In this document: piece by piece, positions 26,931-36,478 of the stretch
Numbering within the stretch: position 1 is the stretch's first letter
Layout of the letters: every line of letters starts with the position of its first letter
NCBI GenBank assembly: GCA_018242765.1
Contig: JAFEBH010000010.1
Coordinates: 1 to 64,000 of the forward strand
Length of the DNA stretch: 64,000 bases
Source of the DNA: Nitrospira sp.
Lineage (GTDB): Bacteria; Nitrospirota; Nitrospiria; Nitrospirales; Nitrospiraceae
Reading direction: 5' to 3'
Notes under the pieces: model-generated
Told to the model about the DNA's origin: nothing
Database searches by the model: none
What the model saw: only the letters and a program-made list of their open reading frames with translations
Translations under genes and position numbers: made by a program

Positions 26931-28205
26931 CTAGTATTGCAGCTGCAAGGCCACGTGGAACGAATCGACCTTGTTTCCAGCTGCACCAGCGCCGTAGTTA
27001 AACAGGCCCTTGCTTTCAATATCACCATACCGGCCATAAGCAGAGATCCGAGCATTGTGGCCCGAGATGATGTAGTTGACACCATATTCCCACTCCTGCC
27101 GCATGGAGCTGTACAGTGGATCGATGCTGGTGAATCGCGCGTAAGGTTGGAACCGTCCGATACCGACTTCGTTCGGGATCAGGTACAAACCGTAGACCGT
27201 CCATGAATGACCATTAAATTGACAAAAACAGTTCGCGGCCCCGGTTGCTGCAAGTCCGTAATTGGCCCAGTGGCGCTTGAATTCTCCATTGAATGTAAAT
27301 ACACCCATGTTATTCGGGAGAACCTTCTCGATCAACAAATCGACGGAGGCTCCAGTAAAGTCACTCGTTCCGGCCGTGGATGAGCCAGCCCCATCCTTCT
27401 GATGCTGAACGCTCCCGGCGATTGCAATAATATCTCCAGCCGTGCCGTAGTAGGTCCCTGCAGTGTAATACCCAGGATTCGGCTCATCGTTTAAGAGATT
27501 CCATTGCAAACGCCCTGTATACATCAAGCTGTTGCCAACGTTTGGCCCGTTCCGTTGTCCTTGGGATACCGCGAGGGCATACAGTACATGCGTGCCGCCT
27601 GGGTGAACCTTACCCCAGAAGGTTGCCGCATTATCACGGCCATAGAGACCGGCTCCACCGCCTGTCCCAGCCGCTCCATTAAAATTTCCGCTGAAGTCTG
27701 CTGGAAAGAACGGCGTCCTGAAGCCATCGAAGGTGGCATGGTAGAAGGGACCGTTCAACTCACCACGCTCACTCGGCAGCAACATACGCCCGACCCAGAG
27801 GTTGGCCATCTCATTGAACTCAAACTTTCCGATCGCGTCCAGAAGCCCGATGGACGAGTTGCCTCCGAAATTCAATCCACCTACAGCCCCTCCCTGAACG
27901 GCACAGTTGAAGCAGTCTGTATTAAACTCGAACTTAATGTACTTGTGGAGCTGCCCATTGATGTAGATACGAGCATTGTTGATCGTAAACTCATTGCTAT
28001 AGTGCGTCCCGTTGGCTGCTCCGTTTTCTATGGAATTGAAACTCGTTCTGATACCCATCCCGATCGAGATCCACTTATCTTCATCGGCCTTGATCGTGCC
28101 ACCAGCAAAGGCACTGGGCAACGTGGATCCCATTCCAGCCACCAGTGCCACCATGGCTCCAGCAACTACAAATTGTTTCCACCGCCTCACATTATGTCCC
28201 TTCAT
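26931..28205 (-). CDS. Outer-membrane porin-like beta-barrel protein
   Basis: A 424-residue exported protein. The signal peptide has a basic N-terminus (MKGHNVRRWK), a hydrophobic core and a cleavage site near SAFA-GG. The mature part shows alternating beta-strand patterns (NARIYINGQLHKYIKFEFN, NMGVFTFNGEFKRHW) and ends in a strand finishing with Tyr (FHVALQLQY), as expected for Bam-assembled barrels. The weak similarity is to phosphate-selective/OprO-type porins. GGGAGGGC precedes the start. The gene is followed by a strong terminator. The transported solute is unknown. Confidence 0.82.
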   Translation of the reverse strand: MKGHNVRRWKQFVVAGAMVALVAGMGSTLPSAFAGGTIKADEDKWISIGMGIRTSFNSIENGAANGTHYSNEFTINNARIYINGQLHKYIKFEFNTDCFNCAVQGGAVGGLNFGGNSSIGLLDAIGKFEFNEMANLWVGRMLLPSERGELNGPFYHATFDGFRTPFFPADFSGNFNGAAGTGGGAGLYGRDNAATFWGKVHPGGTHVLYALAVSQGQRNGPNVGNSLMYTGRLQWNLLNDEPNPGYYTAGTYYGTAGDIIAIAGSVQHQKDGAGSSTAGTSDFTGASVDLLIEKVLPNNMGVFTFNGEFKRHWANYGLAATGAANCFCQFNGHSWTVYGLYLIPNEVGIGRFQPYARFTSIDPLYSSMRQEWEYGVNYIISGHNARISAYGRYGDIESKGLFNYGAGAAGNKVDSFHVALQLQY

Positions 28206-28655
28206 ACTGATGCCCTCCCTTGTGAGTAATAAGAAACCACCACTGCCCACCTACAACGATTAAGTAGAAACTTTTGCCCCTAGGAAGTTGGCGCCGAATA
28301 TGCCTAAGTCATCGAAACAAAGCAAGAAACTTTTCGTATGTAGCTCAGCTGTGTCGACTATACATCAGTAATTCTGCTTGTCCAAGCACATAGAGAAAAC
28401 GAACAAGTGTGACCCTGGTCACCACACAGCTCAATTACGCTCCACATATGAAAGAGGCTTCAACTCGTTTAGTCCACGGAGCCACGTGACCACGGCAGTA
28501 ACGCCAGAAGGTCCCGCTCCGTGTAGAGCAATCCTCGTACCTCAGATTATTCATACGTGAAGATGTCTACGGTTCGATGGAAATAAGAGAGCGGCGGCGG
28601 TGAGATTTCTGTCTCTTAGAGAGCGGACTTGTCATGTAACATGCTGATAAATAAG
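28206..28655. other. Intergenic region upstream of the porin gene
   Basis: About 450 bases with no credible gene on either strand. It should hold the porin promoter; I find no clear consensus element or repeat. Confidence 0.4.
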
Positions 28656-28693
28656 AGCCAAGCAGAAGATGCTCATTATCCTCTGCCTGGCTT
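28656..28693 (-). terminator. Hairpin terminator of the peroxiredoxin gene
   Basis: Arms AGCCAAGCAGA and its near complement TCTGCCTGGCT (one mismatch) flank an AT-rich loop. On the minus strand the stem is followed by CTTATTT, a weak U-tract. It begins 24 bases past the peroxiredoxin stop. Confidence 0.6.
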
Positions 28694-28716
28694 TCTCTAC
28701 GTAGACTGGCAAGAGT

Positions 28717-29352
28717 CTATCGGTTCGGTTGAGGGGTGTAGCGGAGGTACGGTTTCACCGTCGTGAATCCTTTAGGAAACAACTGTTGCGCTTCTGCATC
28801 ACCGACTGCGGGGGTAATGATGCAATCTTCACCATCTTTCCAGTTTGCCGGTGTAGCTACCTTGTATTTCGATGTAAGTTGGAGTGAATCAATAACCCGC
28901 AACAATTCATCGAAGTTCCGCCCACAGGAAGCCGGATACGTCAGTGTCAGCTTCACCTTCTTATCCGGGCCAATGATAAAGACCGACCGCACCGTCATAT
29001 TGTCGATCGCATTTGGATGAATCATGTCATAGAGCGTGGCGATCTTTTTATCAGGATCGGCGATGATGGGATAGTTCATCGTCGTCTTCTGAGTCTCATT
29101 GATATCATTGATCCATCCTTTGTGAGAATCCATTGGATCTACACTGACCGCAATCACCTTCACCCCTCGCTTTTTGAATTCCGGAGAGATTTTGGCAACC
29201 GTACCCAACTCCGTCGTGCAGACTGGTGTATAATCCTTGGGGTGGGAAAACAGAATACCCCACCCATTCCCCAGCCATTCGTGAAAGTTAATCGTGCCCT
29301 CTGTCGTCTCCGCCGTAAAGTTCGGCGCATCATCGCCCAATCGAATCGCCAT
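28717..29352 (-). CDS. 1-Cys peroxiredoxin (Prx6 type)
   Basis: A 211-residue thiol peroxidase reducing hydrogen peroxide and organic peroxides. The peroxidatic Cys45 lies in PKDYTPVCTTE with the conserved Thr42 and Pro38. The long C-terminal domain (DSLQLTSKYKVATPANW, then KDGEDCIITP) is typical of Prx6 enzymes, and length is normal for the group. A GGAGG-type site precedes the ATG. No OxyR-like neighbour is present. It is divergent from the pentapeptide-repeat gene. Confidence 0.93.
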   Translation of the reverse strand: MAIRLGDDAPNFTAETTEGTINFHEWLGNGWGILFSHPKDYTPVCTTELGTVAKISPEFKKRGVKVIAVSVDPMDSHKGWINDINETQKTTMNYPIIADPDKKIATLYDMIHPNAIDNMTVRSVFIIGPDKKVKLTLTYPASCGRNFDELLRVIDSLQLTSKYKVATPANWKDGEDCIITPAVGDAEAQQLFPKGFTTVKPYLRYTPQPNR

Positions 29353-29575
29353 AATGACACCTCCTTAAAATCGTATCGTCATGAAATAGAGCCTCACCCG
29401 ACTATGTCTCGTTACCATACTGTGTCGTAATGGACGAGTTCAAGGGGCAGCGAGAGGGCACCGACGCCCTTCTTAACTGCGACTGCCCTACTTACGGCAC
29501 CAGGTCCAGTCCCACACTCAAGTTTCTTGGCTCCCAACCGATATGACTCCTGAGTACCCTTGATGGAGTAGGACC

Positions 29576-29938
29576 ATGGACTCGGACTCCGCACGCACCA
29601 AGCTCCGCATTTCCAAAGACCCAATGTACTTGATGCTCCGCGAAGGCTGCATTAAGGAATTCAATATCAAGAAAGCCGCGGGGGACAAATGCGATCTCCG
29701 AGGATGCGACCTACGGGGGCTTGATCTTCGAGGGCTTGATGCCGATGGACTGGATTTCAGAGATTGCTATTTTCGGCAATCCGACTTGCGCGGCGTCGAT
29801 CTGAGCAAGGCCAACATGGATGGAGCCAGCATCAATGCCTGCAAGATCTCAGGAGTGCTCTTTCCTGCGGAACTCAGCGCCTCAGAAATTGAGCTGTCGC
29901 TCCTCCACGGAACACGCATGCGGTACAGCGTAAAGTAG
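29576..29938 (+). CDS. Pentapeptide-repeat protein
   Basis: A 120-residue cytoplasmic protein. Residues about 40-85 contain tandem A(D/N)LXX-type units (CDLRGCDLRGLDLRGLDADG, then SDLRGVDLSKANMDGA), which form a short right-handed quadrilateral beta-helix. The N-terminal helix and C-terminal tail are outside the repeat. It is far shorter than gyrase-protecting Qnr/MfpA proteins, so no gyrase role should be assumed. Function unknown; it has its own start with GGAG upstream. Confidence 0.8.
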   Translation: MDSDSARTKLRISKDPMYLMLREGCIKEFNIKKAAGDKCDLRGCDLRGLDLRGLDADGLDFRDCYFRQSDLRGVDLSKANMDGASINACKISGVLFPAELSASEIELSLLHGTRMRYSVK

Positions 29939-29990
29939 CCTCAGATGCTCCAGCATCAGGCCCTGCTTGCCCTGATTCTGGGAAATGATG

Positions 29991-32945
29991 TTAGGAGCCG
30001 GCGGCGAGTCCCAATTGAGTACGCACCTTCTCATGACCAGACTCAGCAGCTCCTGAATCCAGTAGAGTCACACGCGATTCAGTCAGTCTTCCACTCTCCA
30101 GAAGCAGATTACGGACCGCCTCTGCACGTTGCCGAGCCAATGTCTCTAATTCGGCATCAGAAATCATGATGGCCGCCGCCACTCGCTGTTTCATCGCCTC
30201 CAGCGTCGGTTGAGTGAGCTCGGTTGATGCAGCAGACGGATCAGGAGGCGGCAGCTTCGCATACAGTTTTTCGACCAGCCGTTGCTCGTCCTTGGGGGAG
30301 AGCGTATCAGAATTGGAGCCTGCTGCTTCCCGAGGCTTCCCACTCATCTCAAACAGTTGATCGTGGAGTTTCATCGCCTGAAGGGCCGCCCGGTCCAGTG
30401 TCGTATCGAATGTTCCCTTGATATCCAACCGAAGTCCGGCTCGCTCATCAAGCGCCGTCTCTAAAGCCTCAAGTTTTTTCACATCCTCGTCGGTCAACGA
30501 CGTGCTGCCTGGTTGGAACTCGATGAACTGCAGGCCGTCCTCACTCTCTCCGCCACCAGGTACCAACTTGCCCATTAACGAAAACGGCGACGCAACGACT
30601 TTGGTCAGGAGATTGAGCAAGGTTGAGATCACCACTTTGCCGTACTTGAAATCCGGGTCGTTGAGGTTACCGCGAATCGGCATATCGATCTCGATCTGGC
30701 CCTTGCGATCCTTCAACAGTCCCACGACCAGTGGGACGGGCAGCGAGGTGGCCTCGGGACTATCTGTTTTCTCGCCAAACGTGAGTTGATCGACGTGGAC
30801 AAGGTTTTCAGCTTCTAACACTTTTTGCGATACTTTGTACTTCAAGTCGAGCGACAATTTCCCCTTCGACAATCCGTAACCCACGTACTTGCCGCTGTAC
30901 GGACCGGTCGGTCTGAGATCCATGCCGGCGAGGGTGATGACCAAATCCGTAAACGCGTCCTCGCTCAATGGGTTGATCTTCCCGACGATCTTAAACGGAG
31001 CGATTCGTCCGACTTTCCCGGCCAGGTTGACGTCGGCTTTCTTGAGCTGTTTGGACGACAGCCCTTTGATGGTCCCGCCGAACTCCGTGAGACCTGTTTT
31101 GACCCTTGGTTCAATCGATTGATCCTCGAATGTCGTGGTTAGCTTCACCAATTTGACCTGATCGATTGTGATGGGCACGGGCTCGGCCGATTTGGTTTGC
31201 GGCTTTTCGCCTTCAGCCTCTTTCTTAGCCGATGCGTGATCGGTCGGTGGAGGCGGAGCCGCGAGCCTTGAGAGATTGAGTTTCCCGTCAGCACCGATCA
31301 CAATTTGTGCATTCGGTTCTTGCCAGACGATTTCCGCGATCTTCACTGCCGTCGGCTCGACGTCCAGCGCAATGCGATTGATGTTCAACGCCTTCCACGA
31401 CACAGCATCGGTAAGGACATTGCGCTCCGCGATCGCCAGCTGATTCACACCCAGATTGCCCTGAAATTTCAGCATGGGCTCGTTCGTATGTTCTTTGACA
31501 AAATGCACCGTTCCATCAAGATCAATCGCACCATCCCGTACATCGGCGTTGAGGAACCGATCAAGATAGGGTTGAAAGGGATGGAATTCGATGTGCTCCA
31601 ACTTTAGGTCGGCATCAGCTTTCAACGGTTCGACCGTCACCGTTCCCTTCACTCCGATCGAGCCGGTCTCATTCAGTTTCAGCGACAGATCGATCGGCAG
31701 TGGCTTCTTAAATGGAATCCCCACATCTTTCACCGTCAGATTCATCGCGGTCACATCCACATGTCCAGGTCGCGGAAGTGTTCGGTCTTCAAAAGCCGCT
31801 CCATAATTTCGCAACGCAACCTCATCCATCGTGATGAACCAGGGCTTCGCAGCCTTGGCCGATTCTTTCTTCACAGGAGCGGATGTTGCCGTTGTCCCGC
31901 TACCTCCTCCGACCGGTGTAAACAACGGCTGAAAGTTGAGCACCCCTTTAGCATCGAGCCAGGCTTCAAACCGGGCATTGGCCGAATGGACCTTGGCGAC
32001 ATCGATGGTTTGCTTCTGGAGGTCGAGCTGAACCCCCTCCACGCCAAACACCGGGACCGTCACAACCGGATCGATCCCGCCCCGCTCGACAATCGCAAGA
32101 TTGTCAATCGAGAGTTTGCCATTCTTAACAGTCGCCTGAGGCGCCTCACCCCGAAGATCGAAATGATACGACGCAGAGAGACCAAGGACGCCCTCCTGAA
32201 TATCAAACTGCACCACATCACGCAGTACCTGATGCAACGTCTTCAGTTTGATCCCTGAGAGATTCACGCGCCCATCCGACTCCATCGGTTCCAGAAAGAT
32301 GGTCCCTTCCCAAGAAATCTGTTCTCCCTTTCCAATCTCCGCGGTGAAGGCATGGGCATTCTCCCTTCCCTCAACAGGAATCGTGCTGAAGTTTCGCAAC
32401 CTGATCTCAAACGGGACGACGTCAATGGCGATCGGCCTGGCCTTCGAGTCATCGCGATACTCGACAATCCCTTGCCCGATCTCCAGAAGATCGATCTGCA
32501 CCGGCATCAGTTTCTTGGGTTCACCGGTCGGCTGAGGGGGTGGGGGAGCTATTCCTTCCGCAGGAGGAACTAACGACAGAAGATTCAACTTCCCTTCAGA
32601 ATTGACCCGAGCAGCTACAAACGGCATCACGAGGCGGATCTCGTCGAACGCCACTTTCTGAAAGAGCAGCGTCACCGCGCGTAGATTCACGAACAGTTCC
32701 TCGAACCCCACCATCGGCGTCTCGTTCTGTTCCCGCACTTCTAGTCCGGTAAGACGAAGCGATAAGGCGAAGGGATTGAATGCCGCCTCGCGAAGCACGA
32801 CAGGATGCTTGATTTGTTCCGAGACAGCGGGAATGACGTATGACGTGATGATGTAGGGAACCAGCACGAATCCAAAGAGGGCGTAAAAAGCGATGAGGCC
32901 AATTACCGCACTGATAACCACACGTGGACGAAGCAGCCGACGCAT
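29991..32945 (-). CDS. DUF748 / AsmA-like envelope protein
   Basis: A 984-residue protein. One N-terminal transmembrane helix (AVIGLIAFYALFGFVLVPY, residues about 13-31) is followed by repeated AsmA/DUF748 blocks such as GKLNLLSLV, VLNFQPLF and GKLNLSRLA. The C-terminal part (FIEFQPGSTSLTDEDVKKLE, then LRLDIKGTFD) resembles the OmpA-like end found on DUF748 proteins. Relatives are anchored in the inner membrane and span the periplasm, with roles proposed in lipid transport to the outer membrane. Pro/Ala-rich linkers separate the domains. It is the last gene before the accessory block. Confidence 0.85.
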   Translation of the reverse strand: MRRLLRPRVVISAVIGLIAFYALFGFVLVPYIITSYVIPAVSEQIKHPVVLREAAFNPFALSLRLTGLEVREQNETPMVGFEELFVNLRAVTLLFQKVAFDEIRLVMPFVAARVNSEGKLNLLSLVPPAEGIAPPPPQPTGEPKKLMPVQIDLLEIGQGIVEYRDDSKARPIAIDVVPFEIRLRNFSTIPVEGRENAHAFTAEIGKGEQISWEGTIFLEPMESDGRVNLSGIKLKTLHQVLRDVVQFDIQEGVLGLSASYHFDLRGEAPQATVKNGKLSIDNLAIVERGGIDPVVTVPVFGVEGVQLDLQKQTIDVAKVHSANARFEAWLDAKGVLNFQPLFTPVGGGSGTTATSAPVKKESAKAAKPWFITMDEVALRNYGAAFEDRTLPRPGHVDVTAMNLTVKDVGIPFKKPLPIDLSLKLNETGSIGVKGTVTVEPLKADADLKLEHIEFHPFQPYLDRFLNADVRDGAIDLDGTVHFVKEHTNEPMLKFQGNLGVNQLAIAERNVLTDAVSWKALNINRIALDVEPTAVKIAEIVWQEPNAQIVIGADGKLNLSRLAAPPPPTDHASAKKEAEGEKPQTKSAEPVPITIDQVKLVKLTTTFEDQSIEPRVKTGLTEFGGTIKGLSSKQLKKADVNLAGKVGRIAPFKIVGKINPLSEDAFTDLVITLAGMDLRPTGPYSGKYVGYGLSKGKLSLDLKYKVSQKVLEAENLVHVDQLTFGEKTDSPEATSLPVPLVVGLLKDRKGQIEIDMPIRGNLNDPDFKYGKVVISTLLNLLTKVVASPFSLMGKLVPGGGESEDGLQFIEFQPGSTSLTDEDVKKLEALETALDERAGLRLDIKGTFDTTLDRAALQAMKLHDQLFEMSGKPREAAGSNSDTLSPKDEQRLVEKLYAKLPPPDPSAASTELTQPTLEAMKQRVAAAIMISDAELETLARQRAEAVRNLLLESGRLTESRVTLLDSGAAESGHEKVRTQLGLAAGS

Positions 32946-33392
32946 ACCAGACCAAATCCTTGATACGTGAAAGTGAGAGTAAAACTATAGGGGACTAGCC
33001 CTTCGAATGTCTACTAGTGAAATACCTTCTTTGGGTTGGTATCTATGTAGGGGGTTCAACTCGTCGGTGATGTCCCAATGAAGTGGACATCCCGATAAGC
33101 GGCGTGAGGGAGAGTTTGACTACAATGAACTGCAATACTTCCTGAGATATGGCATGGCCATTAAAAGAGGAATGGGATCTGAATCGCGCTGGCATGATCG
33201 AAGGAGTCAATGACTAGCGGCGTTTATCCGCGTAGGGCAATCACGATATAGCACTACACGCACGCCGTATGAGGAAGCTCTGTTTGGTGCAGGTCCGAGG
33301 AGAAACTTCGAACCGGCTGTTTCAAACCTTGGGGGAATGGAATGCCATCCTCCAAGGCTCTCCGCTATATGTAGCCAATCTCCAAGTTGATA
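32946..33392. other. Non-coding boundary region before the mobilizable block
   Basis: About 450 bases with no convincing gene. The left border of the accessory DNA is probably here, because genes to the left look resident and those to the right are mobilization genes. I see no clear direct repeat or integrase that would fix the exact junction. Confidence 0.4.
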
Positions 33393-33429
33393 GCAAGATG
33401 TTGAATCCGCACGGTTTATGACCGTGCGG
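33393..33429 (-). other. Candidate oriT (inverted repeat plus nic-like core)
   Basis: On the minus strand a 9-base inverted repeat (CCGCACGGT/ACCGTGCGG, loop 5, at 33407-33429) is followed after 6 bases by CATCTTGC (33400-33393). An inverted repeat just 5' of a CATCTTG/C or ATCCTG/C-type nic core is the layout of MOBP origins of transfer. The mobC-relaxase pair begins about 110 bases away. Confidence 0.6.
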
Positions 33430-33541
33430 GCAGTGTGGACTGCTGCCGTTAGAACAAAAGAGCCTAAAAAACGCGACAAAAGGGACGTTTCCCGGATGAC
33501 CGGGGACGAGTGTGTAATGTGTTGATACGGGTGCCAATGTC

Positions 33542-33940
33542 ATGGCCGAAGACCGTCATACCCCTTTTTCGCCGTTCTCGGTGCGCTTCACATCCGAGGA
33601 ACGGGAACAGCTTGACCGCGCTGCGGCGGGCATGCCGCTGGGGGCATTTCTGCGATCCCTCATCTTTGACGAGGATTTGCTTAAAAAGCGGCGCAAACCC
33701 CGTAAAAGCCCGGTCAAGGATCATCAGGTCCTGGCCCGCCTTCAGGCCGAACTGGGCCAATCCCGCCTAGCCAATAACCTCAATCAGCTCGCCAAGGCCG
33801 CCAATTGCGGTTCCCTGGAGGTTTCCCCGGATACCGAGAAAGCCCTTCTGAGCGCCTGCGCCGATATCCGGGCCATGCGCCAGATGTTGATGGAGGGCCT
33901 TGGGATTGATCCTGTGACCGGGTCAGGGAGCGGGCCATGA
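33542..33940 (+). CDS. mobC: MobC-like relaxosome accessory protein
   Basis: A 132-residue protein with an N-terminal ribbon-helix-helix-like start (FSVRFTSEEREQLDRAAAGM) and a C-terminal helical part (LNQLAKAANCGSL, then ADIRAMRQMLMEGLG) that matches plasmid mobilization relaxosome proteins (MobC family). Such proteins help melt oriT for the relaxase. It overlaps the relaxase start by 4 bases (ATGA), so the two are coupled. The oriT-like hairpin is just upstream. Confidence 0.85.
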   Translation: MAEDRHTPFSPFSVRFTSEEREQLDRAAAGMPLGAFLRSLIFDEDLLKKRRKPRKSPVKDHQVLARLQAELGQSRLANNLNQLAKAANCGSLEVSPDTEKALLSACADIRAMRQMLMEGLGIDPVTGSGSGP

Positions 33941-35226
33941 TCCTCAAAGGCTCGCAACGTGGCGGGGCCTCCCGGCTGGCATCCCACCTATTGAAGGCTG
34001 AAGACAACGAACATATCGAGATTCATGAACTGAAGGGCTTCGTGGCCGAGGACCTGCCGGGAGCCTTGCAGGAGATTTACGCCATCAGCCGTGGCACCAG
34101 GTGTGAGCAATACATGTTCTCGGTCAGTCTCAATCCCCCAGAAACCGAATCCGTCCCTGTCGAATACTTCGAGAAAGCCATCGCGGACATTGAAGCCAAG
34201 CTGGATCTGGAAGGCCAGCCCCGTGCCGTCGTATTCCACGAGAAAGAAGGCAGGCGTCACGCTCATTGTGTCTGGTCGCGCGTCGATGCCGAGGAGATGA
34301 AAGCGATCAATCTGCCCTATTACAAAATGAAGCTACAGGATATTTCCCGGCAGCTCTATTTCCAGTATGGCTGGGACCTGCCCAAGGGGCTCCTGAACGA
34401 GCAGGAACGCAATCCCCTGAACTTCACCTTGGCCCAGTGGCAGCAGGCCAAGCGGGCCGGAGAAGACCCCAAGCTTCTGCAAAAACTGTTTCAGGATTGC
34501 TGGGCGGCTTCAGATAACAAAGCGTCATTCGAGCAAGCCCTGAATGGATACGGCCTGTATCTGGCCAAGGGCGACCGGCGCGGGTTTGTCGCCATGGATT
34601 ACAAGGGCGAAGTGTACTCTTTATCCCGCTGGACGAAAATCAAGACCAAAGCCCTCAAAGAACGTCTGGGCGATCCCGAGTTACTCCCCGATATCAAGGA
34701 AGTCAGCACCCAGATTGCCAAGCGCATGACCGACAGGCTGAAGACCTATATCCAGGAGACACAAGCCCGGCTTAAGCAACAGGTCCAACCCTTCACTCAA
34801 AAGAAGCGCAGCCTGCAGCATCGGCATCAAAACGAGCGGAGCCAGTTACAGCAGAAGCAAGAGAAGCGCTGGCTCCAAGAATCCGTTGAACGCTCGCAGA
34901 GGCTACCGAAGGGCTTCAAGGGCATTTGGTTTCGGATCACTGGAAAATATTCCAAAATCCGGGAACAGAACGAACGCGAAACGAAAAACTGCCGTATTCG
35001 CGACAGGGACGAAATGCAGTTGCTTATAGACCAGCAGATTACCCATCGCCAAAAACTGCAACAGCAAATCCAGCCGGTCATAGAGAATCACAAGCAGAGG
35101 GTTCAGGACCTCAGGAAAGAAATCGCCAAATACATAGAGATGGGCGGAACACCTTCCCAAGCGCCTCAGGAAGCATTTACGCCACGTCAAAAACACCGCG
35201 ATATCGATTACACACCGGAACTGTAA
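33937..35226 (+). CDS. Relaxase / mobilization nuclease (VirD2/MobA type)
   Basis: A 429-residue relaxase that would nick oriT and stay covalently bound through a Tyr. The metal-binding histidine motif is HEKEGRRHAHCVW (His101, His108, His110), matching the HxH signature of MOBP/VirD2-like relaxases. The catalytic Tyr should be N-terminal, and Tyr48 in LQEIYAISRG is a candidate. The C-terminal half is a Lys/Gln-rich coiled-coil with no helicase domain, as is usual for mobilizable elements that borrow a conjugation machine. It is co-transcribed with mobC and convergent with the TIR gene. Confidence 0.85.
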   Translation: MILKGSQRGGASRLASHLLKAEDNEHIEIHELKGFVAEDLPGALQEIYAISRGTRCEQYMFSVSLNPPETESVPVEYFEKAIADIEAKLDLEGQPRAVVFHEKEGRRHAHCVWSRVDAEEMKAINLPYYKMKLQDISRQLYFQYGWDLPKGLLNEQERNPLNFTLAQWQQAKRAGEDPKLLQKLFQDCWAASDNKASFEQALNGYGLYLAKGDRRGFVAMDYKGEVYSLSRWTKIKTKALKERLGDPELLPDIKEVSTQIAKRMTDRLKTYIQETQARLKQQVQPFTQKKRSLQHRHQNERSQLQQKQEKRWLQESVERSQRLPKGFKGIWFRITGKYSKIREQNERETKNCRIRDRDEMQLLIDQQITHRQKLQQQIQPVIENHKQRVQDLRKEIAKYIEMGGTPSQAPQEAFTPRQKHRDIDYTPEL

Positions 35227-35282
35227 CCCATTTGTTTTCAGTCTATGGAACGTCGATGCAGGTATGCAGGTTAGGTAAGTCG

Positions 35283-35876
35283 TTAGTGAGTATCCAGGGA
35301 TGTTTTGAGGGTGAGATACCATTCCTCATTTGGTTCAACCCGAAGCCAGTGAATATCCTCAAAGCTCATAGGAATTTTACAGTCATTAATGATGAGTGGA
35401 ATGATATATCTGGCCCCCTCTGGCCTTAACTTTTGCTTTTCTAGAGCATATTTAATCTCACGCTGGACATATCCTATCTTATTCACACTATTAGAAGAGA
35501 GAAACACAATCACAAAGTCGGACTGATCAATGGCACGGTCAATTTTTGATTTCCAGTGATCCCCTGGTAATAGCGCCTTTTCGTCAAACCAGCAAATAAA
35601 TCCGTCCTGGAGGAGTTTCGCTGCAAGATTTCTCACGAAACTTACATCTTCCTTCGCATGACAGAGGAACACCAATTTCACCGGAAGTACCACCTTCCCT
35701 CCCACAATGGGAAGATCAGTATATACTCGCCAATCGTTCTGACCGGGTAACTGCACATGGATGCTTACCGTACCGGGCACTGAACCAAGCCCAACTTTAA
35801 TTAAAGTATCCTGTGGTATCTCTTTGTCATTGGAGGTGATTATATTTGTAACCGCAAATTCAGGCTGATGCGTCAT
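35283..35876 (-). CDS. TIR-domain protein (predicted NADase effector)
   Basis: A 197-residue protein. Residues about 65-195 form a TIR domain: KLVFLCHAKEDVSFVRNLA (first strand and helix), GFICWFDEKALLPGDHW (BB loop), FVIVFLSSNS, then the helix GYVQREIKYALE carrying Glu140 at the position of the catalytic Glu in bacterial TIR NADases. The first 60 residues are beta-rich and not recognised. Bacterial TIR proteins often deplete NAD or make cyclic ADP-ribose products during phage infection, which is family knowledge. It is the last gene of a three-gene operon with two unknown proteins and lies next to mobilization genes, consistent with a defence module. Confidence 0.85.
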   Translation of the reverse strand: MTHQPEFAVTNIITSNDKEIPQDTLIKVGLGSVPGTVSIHVQLPGQNDWRVYTDLPIVGGKVVLPVKLVFLCHAKEDVSFVRNLAAKLLQDGFICWFDEKALLPGDHWKSKIDRAIDQSDFVIVFLSSNSVNKIGYVQREIKYALEKQKLRPEGARYIIPLIINDCKIPMSFEDIHWLRVEPNEEWYLTLKTSLDTH

Positions 35877-35890
35877 TGGTTTACCAATCG

Positions 35891-36475
35891 TTATGTTGGC
35901 TGTTCATCGCATTCGGTGTGAATAATTCTATCTTCATACGTTTGAGCCATGGAAGATGGTGCAATCCCTTCGCAAACCAACCGAGGTATGATCTTGTCGC
36001 CTAGTCTAATGACACGATCGTTAGTCATCGATGTGATCATCGGTATACGATCATCAACGACCATTTGTCTTTCAAGAAATGGCTTTGATTTTTCCCTGCG
36101 ACCCTCTTTCACTGTGGACCACGTAAACCGGCATTTCTGAAAGAGCTTCCCCCAGGCATTCATGTCAAACATGAACACGACAAGGATGTTGCCGATACAA
36201 ATGTCCGCAATATCTTCAGGGTCAAGCGGTCGCACCATGACTGGCATGGAAATAGGTGAATAGATTGTATCCTGAAGGGAAATCAATAGCTCGTTACAGT
36301 TCGGTTCATCCAGGCTAGGCTTCACCATTCTAGTTTTTAGTTCTCTATCAATTAGATCATCTATCGAAACCCCGTCTCTTCGGTATCTTTGGTTAATGGC
36401 TAGAATATGCAAACAATTGTCTACAGTGGTAGAAGCAAACTCTCGACTCCTAACCTGGCGTAGCAGGTCGCTCAA
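35891..36475 (-). CDS. Unknown protein B of the TIR operon
   Basis: A 194-residue protein with no family I recognise. It is mixed alpha/beta with a hydrophobic strand block (IADICIGNILVVFMFDMNAW) and a C-terminal region rich in Ile, Arg and Asp (DRVIRLGDKIIPRLVCEG). It starts at a TTG three bases after the upstream gene's stop and ends 14 bases before the TIR gene, so translation is probably coupled. No membrane helix is clear. It could be the sensor or adaptor of the TIR effector, which is inference from the operon only. Confidence 0.7.
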   Translation of the reverse strand: MSDLLRQVRSREFASTTVDNCLHILAINQRYRRDGVSIDDLIDRELKTRMVKPSLDEPNCNELLISLQDTIYSPISMPVMVRPLDPEDIADICIGNILVVFMFDMNAWGKLFQKCRFTWSTVKEGRREKSKPFLERQMVVDDRIPMITSMTNDRVIRLGDKIIPRLVCEGIAPSSMAQTYEDRIIHTECDEQPT

Positions 36476-36478
36476 GTC

